Source: Gemmatimonadota bacterium (GTDB lineage Bacteria; Gemmatimonadota; Gemmatimonadetes; Palauibacterales; Palauibacteraceae). From it: a DNA stretch of 64,000 nucleotides. Under the pieces are notes generated by a model. It was not told where the DNA came from and did no database searches. It saw only the letters and a program-made list of their open reading frames with translations. Positions within the stretch are counted from its first letter, which is position 1; each line of letters begins with the position of its first letter. Shown here piece by piece: positions 40,284 through 49,834 of the stretch. A program made the translations under genes and the position numbers. The stretch is taken from the NCBI GenBank assembly GCA_021295785.1, contig JAGWBR010000001.1, positions 1 to 64,000 of the forward strand, given 5' to 3'.

Positions 40284-42215
40284 TCATTGCCCTGCCCTCG
40301 CCGCCAGAGTCCTTCCCGCATCGGTTCTGGTCGTAACCCCTCTCCTGTCGAGGTGTTCCAGAAGTGGAATCAGGTATTTTCGAGAAAGACCGAATTCCTG
40401 CTTGAAGAGCGCGGGGGGTGCCGCGCGCCCGTCTGACAGCATTTCGATGGTCCGTTGTTCGAATGCCAGAAGGGTTTCGGTGGCCAGATCCAGCCCCAGT
40501 GCCACTGTCCGGATGCGTCCCTCTTCCCGCAGGTGGGCCAGCAGGTCGTCTGCCAGCTCCCGGGGGGCGTCCAGACCCGACAGAATCTCCGCGGTCCACG
40601 GTGGTTGCAGGCCGCCACCGGCGATCGCGGAGAACAGATCGCTCAGAACCGTCTGTTCCGTCTCCTGGAGGCAGGGTTCCCAATCGGCGAGCCTGATGCC
40701 CGGGCCGTGTTCCTTCAATCCCTCGCTGTCGACGAGGGCACGGATTGCTTCTTCGGCAAGCGCCTCGTCGCATCGCTCCGCCAGAGCGGCCCGCAGAGCC
40801 TCACGCGGCACCCTCCTGAGCCGGCGCCGCTGCCGGTGCAGGTCCAAGGTAGCCCGCAGGGCAAGCTCCTGAACCTCCTCCAGGGCCGTGCCCCGGAACA
40901 AACGGCCCGCGACCTCCGTCAGGGCAAGCTCCTCCGTCGCCCGCTCGACGTCCTGGCGGGACAACCCGGTGTTGACGGGTGCGGCGCCCGTGGCCATGCC
41001 GCGCAGGCCCGCCAGGCCGACCGCGGTCTCCAGCACGGCCGCCGGTTCTCCTTCCGCCAACACATTCCACGCGGCGGCGCGGTCTTCCCATCGATGAGGC
41101 GGGTCTGTTTCCGCCACCCGGGCACCCCCGATTGTCTCCAGGGGGGAATAGAACCGAATCACCGCCCGGTCCCCAACCCGGGCCAACAGGTCCGATTCCA
41201 GGTCAAGGACCATCCCGAAACGACTCCCCGGCGTCATCGCCTCGCGTTTGGGGGTGCGGGCCCTCGCCATCACCTCCCGCGTGCCCAGGTAGAAGCGGAC
41301 TCTCTGCCCGTGCTTGATAGAGCGGCGCGACCCGGGAAGGAGCTCCGCCCAAACCCCCAGCCTGGTGCAGGGTTTCCAGCCAGGGTCCGACACAAGTACC
41401 GATCCACGGCCGGTGGTCGCCGGGGCACCGACAAGCGCCGCGGCGCACCGCCTGCCCGCCCCCACCCGCCCCGCGGAACGCCCGTGGGATTCGAGGTTCC
41501 TGACGCGGACTCTGGCCCCCTCGGGCCAACAGACCGGCTGGTCGCCCACCGCCAGTGACCCGCTCCAAACGGTTCCCGTGACCACGGTTCCGGTCCCCCG
41601 CACCGTAAACGCCCTGTCCACCGGCATGCGGAACAGGTCGGCTTCCCGGCGGCGTTTGACCTTCGCGGTTACTTGGGCGATGGCGGTCCTGAGTTGGTCG
41701 ATGCCTTCCCCGGTCTGGACGGAGACCGGCACTACCGGCCAATCGGCCCAGGCGGAATGCGTTTCGGCCAGCAGGTCGTGCACCGTTTCTTTGGCCAGCC
41801 CCGCCCACTCGGCGTCGACCCGGTCCACCTTCGTCAACGCGACGACCCCAGTCGTAACGCCAAGCAGCCGGGCGATGGCAACGTGTTCCCAGGTTTGGGG
41901 CATCGGGCCTTCGTCCGCGGCCACCACCAGGAGGAGGGCGTCAATTCCGGTCGCCCCCGCCAGCATGTTCTTGATGAAATCCGCGTGGCCGGGTACATCC
42001 ACGATACCGATTCCGTCGACCGAATCGCCCTCTTGGTCTTCGGGCCCGGCCAGGCTCATAAGGGCGAACCCGATGTCGATGGTCAGCCCTCGTTCGCGCT
42101 CTTCCTTCCACCGGTCCGTCTCCGTTGCCGTGAGCGCGCGGACCAGAGAAGTCTTGCCGTGGTCCACGTGCCCGGCCGTTCCCAGGACCGCGCCGGGGCC
42201 GCGGTTGGTGTTCAG
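40284..42215 (-). CDS. selB: Selenocysteine-specific elongation factor SelB, CTG start
   Basis: SelB is a GTPase that brings Sec-tRNA to UGA codons marked by a SECIS hairpin. The G domain shows GTAGHVDHGKTSL, TIDIGFA, DVPGHADF and TKVD; domain II has FTVRGTGTVVTGTVWSG. The C-terminal third carries winged-helix repeats that bind SECIS RNA. The first ATG/GTG/TTG is a GTG inside GHVDHGK, which would destroy the P-loop. CTG 42215 restores LNTNRGPGAVLGTAG and overlaps the recO stop as CTGA; a TGA lies in frame just before it. The total is 643 residues. Confidence 0.95.
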   Translation of the reverse strand: MNTNRGPGAVLGTAGHVDHGKTSLVRALTATETDRWKEERERGLTIDIGFALMSLAGPEDQEGDSVDGIGIVDVPGHADFIKNMLAGATGIDALLLVVAADEGPMPQTWEHVAIARLLGVTTGVVALTKVDRVDAEWAGLAKETVHDLLAETHSAWADWPVVPVSVQTGEGIDQLRTAIAQVTAKVKRRREADLFRMPVDRAFTVRGTGTVVTGTVWSGSLAVGDQPVCWPEGARVRVRNLESHGRSAGRVGAGRRCAAALVGAPATTGRGSVLVSDPGWKPCTRLGVWAELLPGSRRSIKHGQRVRFYLGTREVMARARTPKREAMTPGSRFGMVLDLESDLLARVGDRAVIRFYSPLETIGGARVAETDPPHRWEDRAAAWNVLAEGEPAAVLETAVGLAGLRGMATGAAPVNTGLSRQDVERATEELALTEVAGRLFRGTALEEVQELALRATLDLHRQRRRLRRVPREALRAALAERCDEALAEEAIRALVDSEGLKEHGPGIRLADWEPCLQETEQTVLSDLFSAIAGGGLQPPWTAEILSGLDAPRELADDLLAHLREEGRIRTVALGLDLATETLLAFEQRTIEMLSDGRAAPPALFKQEFGLSRKYLIPLLEHLDRRGVTTRTDAGRTLAARAGQ

Positions 42216-42985
42216 TTCAGGGAAGTCAGAAACTCAAGCGAGTTGAGGCGTTCCCCCTCGGGCAGGTGCCGGCGGGCGAAAGCCGCGAGCAGCCGTTCGT
42301 GTTGGCCCGATTTGGGTTCGTCGTGCGTCCCGTCCGCGGCCGGGGTTCGTGCGGGGAGGCCGGAGAGGAGCCTGGTGAGCTCTGAGAACGCGGCCGGGGA
42401 GAGGTTGGTTCGGCCGGAGCAGCATGTCGGACAGCTTGCCCGGCCGCTGGCGAGATCCAGGCGGACCCCTTCGCCCGCCCGAAAGGACCCGCCGCACGAA
42501 CCGCAGACTCGGAGGTCCGGGCCGAACCCCAGTACGCTGAGCACGGACCAAACGTGCTCGAGACCGGCAGCCGGAGACTTGAGTTCGTCGCGTTCCTCGG
42601 CCCCGCGAAGAGCTTCGAGCCCCCTGCCGAGCGCGTCAAACAAATGCTCGTCGCGTTGTTCCGGTGCCCGGCGCATGACCAGCTCGCAGAGGGCCGCCGC
42701 GACCACGAACGAGCGCGATCCGCGCGCCAGCCCGAGCCGTGTCACATTTGGTTCAAACGAGGACAGCGTGTGCATTTCGCGGCCCTCTTTCACGAACAAC
42801 AGGGCCTCGCCTTCCGTGAAAGGTTCGAGCACGCTCCCGAACCGGCTCCTGGGCCGCAGCGCACCCTTCGCCATTGCGGTGCACGGCCCCATTTCGGCGG
42901 TCATCAGCTTGAGTATCTTGCTGGTCTCGCTGTACCGGTAACTGTGGAGCACGATGGCTCGGGTGCGCGTCAGCCCCACCTGCAA
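42212..42985 (-). CDS. recO: DNA repair protein RecO
   Basis: RecO anneals SSB-coated single strands and loads RecA with RecR. The 257-residue protein has the OB-fold N-terminus (TRAIVLHSYRYSETSKILKLMT; MAKGALRPRSRFGSVLEPF). A zinc finger with two CxxC pairs is present (CGSCGGSF; CPTCC). TTG 42985 is the start. It overlaps selB through CTGA. Confidence 0.93.
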   Translation of the reverse strand: MQVGLTRTRAIVLHSYRYSETSKILKLMTAEMGPCTAMAKGALRPRSRFGSVLEPFTEGEALLFVKEGREMHTLSSFEPNVTRLGLARGSRSFVVAAALCELVMRRAPEQRDEHLFDALGRGLEALRGAEERDELKSPAAGLEHVWSVLSVLGFGPDLRVCGSCGGSFRAGEGVRLDLASGRASCPTCCSGRTNLSPAAFSELTRLLSGLPARTPAADGTHDEPKSGQHERLLAAFARRHLPEGERLNSLEFLTSLN

Positions 42986-43026
42986 CCGTCAGTGCCTGCC
43001 ACGGGCGAGCACTGCCCTCCTGCTGT

Positions 43027-44304
43027 TTACCGCAGAATGATGTCGGTCAAACCCGCCCCGACCGACACGTGGTGCATGTACTGGCCGTCTTCCGTCAACA
43101 TGTACAAGCGATCGGATCCGGCTGCGTTGTCGGTGCCGCAGATCAATCTCCCGTCAAGCAGAGCCGTCGCGAAGCGGCAGTTGACGCGGTCACCGTTCTC
43201 GTCTTGGGGGGTCACGGGGTTGGCGGGACCGCGGTGCCAACTGCGTCTGAAGACGTCATAGCTCAACAGGTCCGTGTCCCGCCACGAGCCCGGCGTGGTT
43301 GTGCGCACCACCCAGAAGACGCGGTCCAGGCCCGCCTCGAAATGCACACCGTTTCCTTCCAGGTCGTGGGTGGTCAATATTTCTCGCCCGGGAAGGTTGA
43401 CGACGGCCAGGCTGCCGTTTCCGACGGGATTTCCCGTGACGGGATCGACGTCGCCCGTCCCGACCACGGTCAGCTCGTCGTTCAGGATAAGGCCGTCAAC
43501 GGCTCCAACCATATCGGGCACGCCGAATTCATCCAGGGTGCTGCCGTCATGCACCCAGTCGAGCCGGATGCGGGTGGATCCGATGGGCTGGGGAACGGGC
43601 AGCGAATCGTCGAGATTGGCGTCAATGGAAACGAAGAAGTTCCCCCAGGTCAGCAAGCGCGCTACGTGCACACCCCCGGGACCGGGCAGCGGACGTGGCG
43701 CGGTACCGTCGGGGAATGCCACGAACCGCCGGTTGAGCGACAACGACCAAACGATGCCGCCGCCGGACAGGTCAACAGTGGTCACCACAGTGGCCCTGGT
43801 CGGGTTGAAATCGACCGCCGGGTCGGGGAACGTCGACACAACCATCTCTCCGTCCGAGAATGCCCCGAAGACGATCTGATCTCCGGCGGGATTGTCGCCC
43901 GCTACTACCCACAGGTCCTGTAGGCCGTCCATGCCCTCCGCCCGCAACCCGGCCGGGAGGTTGTAGGTGGAGCCCCATTTGACCAGAGTGGAATCGGTAA
44001 AATAGAACTGTTCTATTGTCCCGGTTTCCGAGGCCAGCACGGCCATGCGGCTGACCGCGGGCTCCGGGTCGGGTGCGGGCGACTTGGGATCACCTCCGCA
44101 GGCCCCCGCGAACAAGGCGGATACAGCGATTGACAGGCGGGTGCCGGCTACCGGCAGCCACGTTGCGGCGGCCGGGCCGGGTTGGCCGATTCCGGTCCGT
44201 TTCCGGTTCTTGCTGATTGTCGAGTCTCCTGATCGGGTTTGTACGGGCGCGGGCCAACAACCGCCGGGCCCGAAAAATGCCACTGCATGCTGCCTAAACG
44301 TCAT
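43027..44304 (-). CDS. Predicted lipoprotein with beta-propeller-like repeats
   Basis: The protein has a hydrophobic signal ending in a lipobox (LFAGACGG). A beta-rich domain of about 370 residues follows, with repeated Trp/Val-Val-Gly and Asp-Leu patterns suggesting a propeller, but no catalytic motif. The N-terminal extension before the signal is unusually long (about 55 residues from ATG 44304), so a later unrecognised start is likely. It follows the BtuD-like ATPase gene, which its start overlaps by 11 bases. I cannot assign a function. Confidence 0.6.
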   Translation of the reverse strand: MTFRQHAVAFFGPGGCWPAPVQTRSGDSTISKNRKRTGIGQPGPAAATWLPVAGTRLSIAVSALFAGACGGDPKSPAPDPEPAVSRMAVLASETGTIEQFYFTDSTLVKWGSTYNLPAGLRAEGMDGLQDLWVVAGDNPAGDQIVFGAFSDGEMVVSTFPDPAVDFNPTRATVVTTVDLSGGGIVWSLSLNRRFVAFPDGTAPRPLPGPGGVHVARLLTWGNFFVSIDANLDDSLPVPQPIGSTRIRLDWVHDGSTLDEFGVPDMVGAVDGLILNDELTVVGTGDVDPVTGNPVGNGSLAVVNLPGREILTTHDLEGNGVHFEAGLDRVFWVVRTTTPGSWRDTDLLSYDVFRRSWHRGPANPVTPQDENGDRVNCRFATALLDGRLICGTDNAAGSDRLYMLTEDGQYMHHVSVGAGLTDIILR

Positions 44305-45136
44305 TCGTCGGCGCCCTTGAGACAATCCCGGGGGCCGCGGGGTCACCGCTACCGGCAACTACCGCCCTCCCCAGTTCGCCCAAGTCCGATACCGCCACGG
44401 CACAGCCGTAGGCCCGGCGCAACACATCCTCCCGCAGCACTTCCGCCGCGGTGCCAAGGGCCGCGGTCTCTCCCTCGCTGAGCAACAAGACCGAATCGGC
44501 GAAGCGACTAGCCAGGTTCAAATCGTGCGTGACGCACAGCACCGCCAAGCCTTCCGCTGCCAGCCCGGCAAGCTTCTCGAACACCCAGAGCGCGTGCCCA
44601 AAATCCAGGTGAGCCGACGGTTCGTCGAGCGCCAGCGCCCGCGGGGATTGCGCCAGCGCCCGGGCCAAACGGGCTCTTTGGCGTTCTCCGCCGGACAAGT
44701 TCACCGCTGGCCTGCCCGCGAGTTCCCTCAGGCTTGCCGTCTCAACGGACGCTTCCACGATCCGTTTGTCATCATCCCCAAGGCTGCGCCAGCGCCCCAC
44801 GTGCGGAGTGCGACCCAGTTCCACGTAGGAACGGACCGTCATGGGGAGCCCGGGAGGCGGCTCCTCCTGCCCGACCACCGCCAAACGCCGGGCGAGTTGT
44901 TTCCGGGGCCAGGATGTGGCCGGGCGGTCCCAGCAGAGCGCGGCTCCCTCTTCGGGAGCCACGGCACCGGTGGCCACTGCGAGGAGGGTCGATTTGCCCG
45001 CGCCGTTGGGGCCGATTACTGCTGTCAGCGAACCCGCACGGACCGTCAAATCCACTGACCGGAGCGCCCACGCGTCCCTACCGGGGTACTTGTATGATGC
45101 CGCCCGCAGCACAAGCACGCTAGATGCGGCCAGCAC
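44294..45136 (-). CDS. BtuD/HmuV-like ABC transporter ATPase
   Basis: The 280-residue ATPase has Walker A (GPNGAGKST), the signature NLSGGERQR, Walker B (ALALDEP) with SAHLDFG, and an H-loop (CVTHDLN). It belongs to the FepC/BtuD/HmuV group that powers uptake of siderophores, vitamin B12 or haem. The partner permease and binding protein are encoded directly upstream. The methylmalonyl-CoA mutase in this window needs cobalamin, so B12 is a reasonable substrate, but haem is not excluded. Confidence 0.9.
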   Translation of the reverse strand: MLAASSVLVLRAASYKYPGRDAWALRSVDLTVRAGSLTAVIGPNGAGKSTLLAVATGAVAPEEGAALCWDRPATSWPRKQLARRLAVVGQEEPPPGLPMTVRSYVELGRTPHVGRWRSLGDDDKRIVEASVETASLRELAGRPAVNLSGGERQRARLARALAQSPRALALDEPSAHLDFGHALWVFEKLAGLAAEGLAVLCVTHDLNLASRFADSVLLLSEGETAALGTAAEVLREDVLRRAYGCAVAVSDLGELGRAVVAGSGDPAAPGIVSRAPTNDV

Positions 45137-46145
45137 GGCGGGTGCGCCTCATCAGGTAAAGAAAGAACGGAACGCCGACGAGAGCGGTGATCACTCCCAC
45201 CGGGAGTTCGAGGGGGCGCAGGGCGGTACGGGCCAAAGCGTCGGAAGCGACCATGCCGGCGGCCCCGACCATCATGGAAACAGGAATCAGCGTTCGGTGG
45301 CCCGCACTCCAGACCATGCGGACCGCGTGAGGCACGACCAGTCCCACAAAACCCACTACGCCGGCCACCGTAACCGAAACGGCAGCCAGAAGCGAGGCCG
45401 CCACGTAGGCCAGCCGTTTGATGCCCTCGGTGTTGACCCCCAGGTGGCTCGCCGCCCGTTCCCCAAGCGCCAGAGCGTCCAGGTGCCTGGCAACCCCCAG
45501 AGCCACTGCTCCCACGAGGATAGCGCAGCCCGCGGTGAGAACGATTCCGCTGGTGTCGGCCCGGGCGAAACTGCCCATCATCCACATGACCGCCGCGTGG
45601 GCGGAGTCGCTCCGGGCCAGCGACAACAACAACATGACGCCCGCCCCGAAGAACGACGAGACCACAACCCCCGCCAGGATCAGGGTGTGCGTGTCCAGGC
45701 CGTCCACCGAAACCGCGACCCTGAATACGACGGCAATCGCCACCGCTGCACCGACGAAGGCCAGCACGGGGACTCCCGCGCCCGAGATTAGCTCCGCGGC
45801 GGCTCCGCTGACTGCTGCTCCCCCGGCCAGCGTGAGACCTGCCACCGCGCCCAGGGCAGCTCCCGACGACACTCCGAGGAGGAACGGTTCGGCGAGTGGA
45901 TTCCGCAGAAGCGCCTGAAACAGAGTCCCCGACAAGGCCAGAGACGCACCGGTCACCGCCGCCGCCCCAACCCGCTGGAGGCGGATCGACAGGATCGCCC
46001 GCACCGCCGCATCTTCGTTTCGCCCCAGAAGAGCCGCCCAGATATCGCCCACCGGTTGTGGAGAAGAGCCGAGGAAAACTCCCGCGGCAACGGAACCCGC
46101 AACCACAACGCCCAATATCAGGTAGTCGCGAACACCCTTGTTCAT
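45120..46145 (-). CDS. FecCD/BtuC-type ABC importer permease
   Basis: The protein has about ten helices, with hallmarks SLALSGTLFQALLRNPLAEPFLLGVSSGAALGA, MWMMGSFA and VGFVGLVVPHAVRM (family signature). ATG 46145 gives 341 residues; the longer frame would overlap the binding-protein gene. It forms the membrane channel of the importer together with the ATPase encoded downstream, whose gene it overlaps by 17 bases. Confidence 0.93.
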   Translation of the reverse strand: MNKGVRDYLILGVVVAGSVAAGVFLGSSPQPVGDIWAALLGRNEDAAVRAILSIRLQRVGAAAVTGASLALSGTLFQALLRNPLAEPFLLGVSSGAALGAVAGLTLAGGAAVSGAAAELISGAGVPVLAFVGAAVAIAVVFRVAVSVDGLDTHTLILAGVVVSSFFGAGVMLLLSLARSDSAHAAVMWMMGSFARADTSGIVLTAGCAILVGAVALGVARHLDALALGERAASHLGVNTEGIKRLAYVAASLLAAVSVTVAGVVGFVGLVVPHAVRMVWSAGHRTLIPVSMMVGAAGMVASDALARTALRPLELPVGVITALVGVPFFLYLMRRTRRAGRI

Positions 46146-46149
46146 CTGT

Positions 46150-47076
46150 TCACTGGGGGTCGCGGCCCGGGCACGCGCCCGCCGGCGCAACCAGCTCGGT
46201 TTGCGATTCGGGAAGCTCCAGTCCGGGGTGCAGAGCCTGTGCCAGGGCCCGGGCCGCGAGGGGGGTGCGGGGTCCGAGTATTCCCATGAGGTCGCCGTCC
46301 ACGGGGATTACGGCACCACGGTTCACTGCCGGTACCGCCTCCCATCCCGGACGGCGCAGCAACGTGGCGACCGCCCTCTGGCGCTTTTCTTCGTACGGGA
46401 GCTCTTCGTAGCCCGGCATCGTGGTAATGATATGATCGGGATCGCGGTCAATAATCGCCTCAAGGCTGACCACCGGAGACGGCAGGGTCAAATCTCCGAA
46501 CACGTTCTGGGCCCCGGCCATCGTCATGAGCGAATCGAGGTAGCTCCCGCGCCCGATCGTGTAAAGAGGTTCGGCCCAGGCATCCCAGTAAACGGTCATG
46601 GATGAACGTACACCGCCGACCGCCCCGGCCACCGCCTCCAGATCTGCCCGAACAGACTCCGCGAGGACCGCGGCCCGGTCAGGGCAGCCAAGCGCTTGCC
46701 CGATGGCTCTGATATTTTGATCCAGCTGTTCCAGGGTGTCGTGCCGGAGCCAGAGCACGCGAATGCCGGCCGCCTGCAATTGGTCTCGCTGCGCCGCGTT
46801 GGACCCCCCGGCGTACATCACAACCAGGTCGGGTCGCCGAGCTAGAACCGCCTCTACCGAGGGGCGCATCCCGTCTCCCACATCGGGTACCGACGCAACC
46901 CGCGGGGGAAACCGTGTCCACTTGCTCCGGCCCGCCAGTCGGTCCCCTGCCCCGATCGCGTAAATGATCTCGGCAGCCGGGGGTAGGAGCGTGACCACCC
47001 TTGCCGGGGAGTCGGCCCGCTGGGGCGTTCCTTCTCCGCCTACCCCACAGCCAAACAGCAACACCGCCGCCAGCAA
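46150..47076 (-). CDS. BtuF-like periplasmic binding protein
   Basis: The protein of about 308 residues is a cluster A-2 solute-binding protein with a lipobox (LLFGCG). It shows PARVVTLLPPAAEIIYAIGAGDRL, DVGDGMRPSVEAVLARRPDLVV and a helix-rich connector, features of BtuF/FhuD-type proteins. The TTG 47076 start gives a short signal peptide. AGGAAGG lies about 30 bases further upstream, so an unrecognised earlier start is possible. The order F-C-D is compact. Confidence 0.88.
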   Translation of the reverse strand: MLAAVLLFGCGVGGEGTPQRADSPARVVTLLPPAAEIIYAIGAGDRLAGRSKWTRFPPRVASVPDVGDGMRPSVEAVLARRPDLVVMYAGGSNAAQRDQLQAAGIRVLWLRHDTLEQLDQNIRAIGQALGCPDRAAVLAESVRADLEAVAGAVGGVRSSMTVYWDAWAEPLYTIGRGSYLDSLMTMAGAQNVFGDLTLPSPVVSLEAIIDRDPDHIITTMPGYEELPYEEKRQRAVATLLRRPGWEAVPAVNRGAVIPVDGDLMGILGPRTPLAARALAQALHPGLELPESQTELVAPAGACPGRDPQ

Positions 47077-47105
47077 GAAGATCGGTGCCGGAAAAGCGGT
47101 CCTTC

Positions 47106-47657
47106 CTAGGGATCGAACCGGCCGAGATCCTCCGGGCTGAGTCGCTGGATGTATTCGCTCAGCGACTCGCGCTTGCCCGGCTCGTCTTCGTCCAGGACCG
47201 AGGGAGCCGGAGAAAGTTCCGGCATGACATGCCCAAGAAGGCGATCCGCCACATAGATCGGAGACCCGGCCTTCAGCGCGGCCGCTATCCCGTCGCTCGG
47301 GCGGCAGTCAAGCTCCGACACGCCGTGTTCGCTCCTGAGAACCATGGCCGCGTAGAACGTGTCCTTCTTGACCCGCGGGATCTGCACCCGTACCAGGCTG
47401 GCCCGCAGTCCGTCAATGATCGAGACCAACAGATCCTGGGTCAGGGGCCGGCTCGCCTTGACGCCCGCCATCTCGAACGCAATCGCCGAGGCTTCGCCGT
47501 GGCCGATCCAGATAGGGAGAATGCGCTCTCCGCCCTTCTCGCGAAGGACCACCACGGGTGCCCCGGTGACCTGATCGATCCCCAGCGTGGCCACTTCGGT
47601 CTTTACCAGAGCCGTGCCATTGTCGGAGGCGTTTTCCGGCGGGGGTGGCGGCGTCAT
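47106..47657 (-). CDS. Bifunctional nuclease (BFN/DUF151) family protein
   Basis: The 183-residue protein has the BFN domain pattern VVVLREKGGERILPIWIGHGEASAIA and SRPLTQDLLVSIIDGLRA, and the highly conserved LDCRPSDGIAAALKAGSPIYVAD. Members are reported as DNase/RNase bifunctional nucleases; the role in bacteria is poorly known. The stop is TAG. ATG 47657 forms an ATGA overlap with metK. Confidence 0.9.
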   Translation of the reverse strand: MTPPPPPENASDNGTALVKTEVATLGIDQVTGAPVVVLREKGGERILPIWIGHGEASAIAFEMAGVKASRPLTQDLLVSIIDGLRASLVRVQIPRVKKDTFYAAMVLRSEHGVSELDCRPSDGIAAALKAGSPIYVADRLLGHVMPELSPAPSVLDEDEPGKRESLSEYIQRLSPEDLGRFDP

Positions 47658-48889
47658 TTCAGGAGTTCGTCGACCATGTCAGTTCGTTCCCACGAGAATT
47701 GATCCCCCTCGGCCTTCCGGCCGAAGTGTCCGTAGGTGGCGGTAGGAAGATAGATCGGTTTCGCCAGTCCAAGGCTGTCTTTGATTGCTTGCGGGCGAAG
47801 ATCGAAGACCGCGCCCACCTTTTCCTGCAGGACCTCATCCGGGGATCTGGCCTTTGTGCCCTCCGTCGTCGCGGTTCCAAAGGAATCCACCAGCAGGCTG
47901 ACCGGGTCCCTCTTGCCGATGGCGTAGGCAACCTGAATCTCCACTTTCGACGCAAGGCCGGCGGCCACCACGTTTTTCGCGATCCAGCGGGCGGCGTAGG
48001 CACCCGACCGGTCTACCTTGGTGGCGTCCTTCCCCGAAAACGCCCCCCCTCCGTGCCGTGCAGCACCCCCGTAGGTGTCAACGATGATCTTGCGCCCCGT
48101 CAGGCCAGCGTCAGCCTTGGGGCCGCCCTCCACGAAGACGCCCGTACCGTTGATGATCACATCGGCCCGGTCCTGGTCGTAAATGCCGGTTGGTGAGAGG
48201 GCACGCAACACGATCTTCTCCAAGATCGTCTGCCTTATTGCCGCGTCAGTGAGTTCGGCACCGCCCGCAAGCTCAATGCCCGGGGGGTGGTGCTGCGCCG
48301 CCACCACAACCCGGTCGATCGATACGGGTCGATCCCCGACATATTCCACGCTGACCTGGGCCTTCCCGTCGGGCCTGAGCCACTCGACCTCGCCCGATCC
48401 GCGGGCCTCGGCCAAACGCCGTGTGAGGCGGTGGGCCAGCATGATCGGCACCGGCATGAGGGCAAGATCGATCCCCAGCCCGGAGCCCTCGTCGGTAGCG
48501 TATCCGAACATCATCCCCTGGTCGCCGGCCCCACCGCCGTCAACACCCTGTCCGATTTCGGTGGATTGTTCGTCCAGTGTCCGAAGGACCTTGCAGCGAT
48601 CGGGATGGATGCCGTAGTCCTCGCTGGTGTAACCGGCGCGCCGCAGTGTTTGTCTGGCAATCCCCTCGGTGTCCAGGAACCCCCGGGTGGTCACTTCGCC
48701 CGTGATGTGAACAAGGCCGGTCGTTACCAGGGTCTCACAGGCGACTCTCGAATGCGGATCCTCCCGGAGCGCGGCGTCCAGCACGGCGTCGGAAATCTGG
48801 TCGGCCAGCTTGTCGGGGTGTCCCTCGGTGACGGATTCGGACGAGAAAACCCGCCGGTCCGTGGTTTTGCGCTCAACTGACCGGTTCAA
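47654..48889 (-). CDS. metK: S-adenosylmethionine synthetase
   Basis: MetK makes S-adenosylmethionine from methionine and ATP. The 411-residue protein has GHPDKLADQISDAVLDA, GDQGMMFGYATDEG (signature 1 region) and the signature-2 segment GGGAFSGKDATKVDRSGAY. A short N-terminal extension precedes RVFSSESVTEGHPDK; the TTG 48889 start is uncertain by a few residues. AdoMet is consumed by the radical SAM protein of this window, among many others. Confidence 0.97.
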   Translation of the reverse strand: MNRSVERKTTDRRVFSSESVTEGHPDKLADQISDAVLDAALREDPHSRVACETLVTTGLVHITGEVTTRGFLDTEGIARQTLRRAGYTSEDYGIHPDRCKVLRTLDEQSTEIGQGVDGGGAGDQGMMFGYATDEGSGLGIDLALMPVPIMLAHRLTRRLAEARGSGEVEWLRPDGKAQVSVEYVGDRPVSIDRVVVAAQHHPPGIELAGGAELTDAAIRQTILEKIVLRALSPTGIYDQDRADVIINGTGVFVEGGPKADAGLTGRKIIVDTYGGAARHGGGAFSGKDATKVDRSGAYAARWIAKNVVAAGLASKVEIQVAYAIGKRDPVSLLVDSFGTATTEGTKARSPDEVLQEKVGAVFDLRPQAIKDSLGLAKPIYLPTATYGHFGRKAEGDQFSWERTDMVDELLK

Positions 48890-48952
48890 CCGGACGCTCT
48901 CCTCATGTTCGTCTGTTGGTATTCGCTGGCGGACGGCCCCATCCGACCGGCG

Positions 48953-49819
48953 TCATCGCACCGCCCAGAGCAGGCATGCGACCATCGTCAAAGCCAAACC
49001 GACCACGCGGGCGGGGCGGGCAGCGGACAGCCCGAAGGCGGCGCCGGCGACCGTAACGGCTGCCCACAACCAAACCGCCGGCGGGGGAGCGGCCACGGCC
49101 CCGGCTGCACCGGACGCCTGCAGGTACAGGACTCCGCTCAGAACCGGGAACAGGGTGACGGCCCCGTCTTCGACCCGTCGTGCAGGGGACGCCAGCGCCC
49201 GGCCCCGGGTTCCGGCCAGCATCGCCAAGCCTGCTGCCGCGGCCAGCGGGGCGAACGTTCCCGGCTGATCGAGAGGACTCCCTCCGCCCGCATAGCGCAC
49301 GAAAATCGCCGCGGGCACGACCAGGGCAAGCGTCACGACGCCGCCGGCCACAGCAAAGACCAGAGGTGACTCCTGGCGGCGGAAGAACGGGATCGGAACA
49401 ACCACCCACGCCGCCACGAGTCCCGCCAAGAACGCACTCGGGAAGACCGCTGTTCGCGTTTCCGCCAGACCGGCGTACCCGGCCGGCAGTTCCGAGCCGG
49501 CGAAACCGCCGATGCTGATTGCCGCCACGGCTACGGCGGCACCACACACGACCCCGCCGGTGACCTCCGAGGCTCGCGGACGGGCTTGGTTTCCGGCCAG
49601 CCCGAGCACCTGGGTCCACAGTCCGGCTGTCAAACCGTGCCAGGGTGCCCCGAACAGCAGTCCCGCCGCCGCTCCAGCCACCAAAGGCGTGGCCGCCGCC
49701 CGGCTGAGCGCGGAAAACCACCGCCCCTCCCGCTCCCCGCTCCACCCGGCGAGCAGGACAAGCCCGGCCGCGGTCAGGGCAAGTGGAACAAGTCGCGACA
49801 GGACCCACTGAGTGTCCAC
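48953..49819 (-). CDS. Ala/Gly-rich multi-pass membrane protein, unknown
   Basis: The 288-residue protein has about eight to nine hydrophobic segments and almost no charged residues between them. One soluble loop (TRGRALASPARRVED) separates the last helices. A Trp-rich N-terminus (GTG 49819 start) and SRAAATPLVAGAAAGLLFGAPWHG are visible. No family is recognised. It lies between hpf and metK, 63 bases upstream of the latter, with no overlaps, unlike most genes here. Confidence 0.7.
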   Translation of the reverse strand: MDTQWVLSRLVPLALTAAGLVLLAGWSGEREGRWFSALSRAAATPLVAGAAAGLLFGAPWHGLTAGLWTQVLGLAGNQARPRASEVTGGVVCGAAVAVAAISIGGFAGSELPAGYAGLAETRTAVFPSAFLAGLVAAWVVVPIPFFRRQESPLVFAVAGGVVTLALVVPAAIFVRYAGGGSPLDQPGTFAPLAAAAGLAMLAGTRGRALASPARRVEDGAVTLFPVLSGVLYLQASGAAGAVAAPPPAVWLWAAVTVAGAAFGLSAARPARVVGLALTMVACLLWAVR

Positions 49820-49834
49820 CTGGCACCGGGCTTG

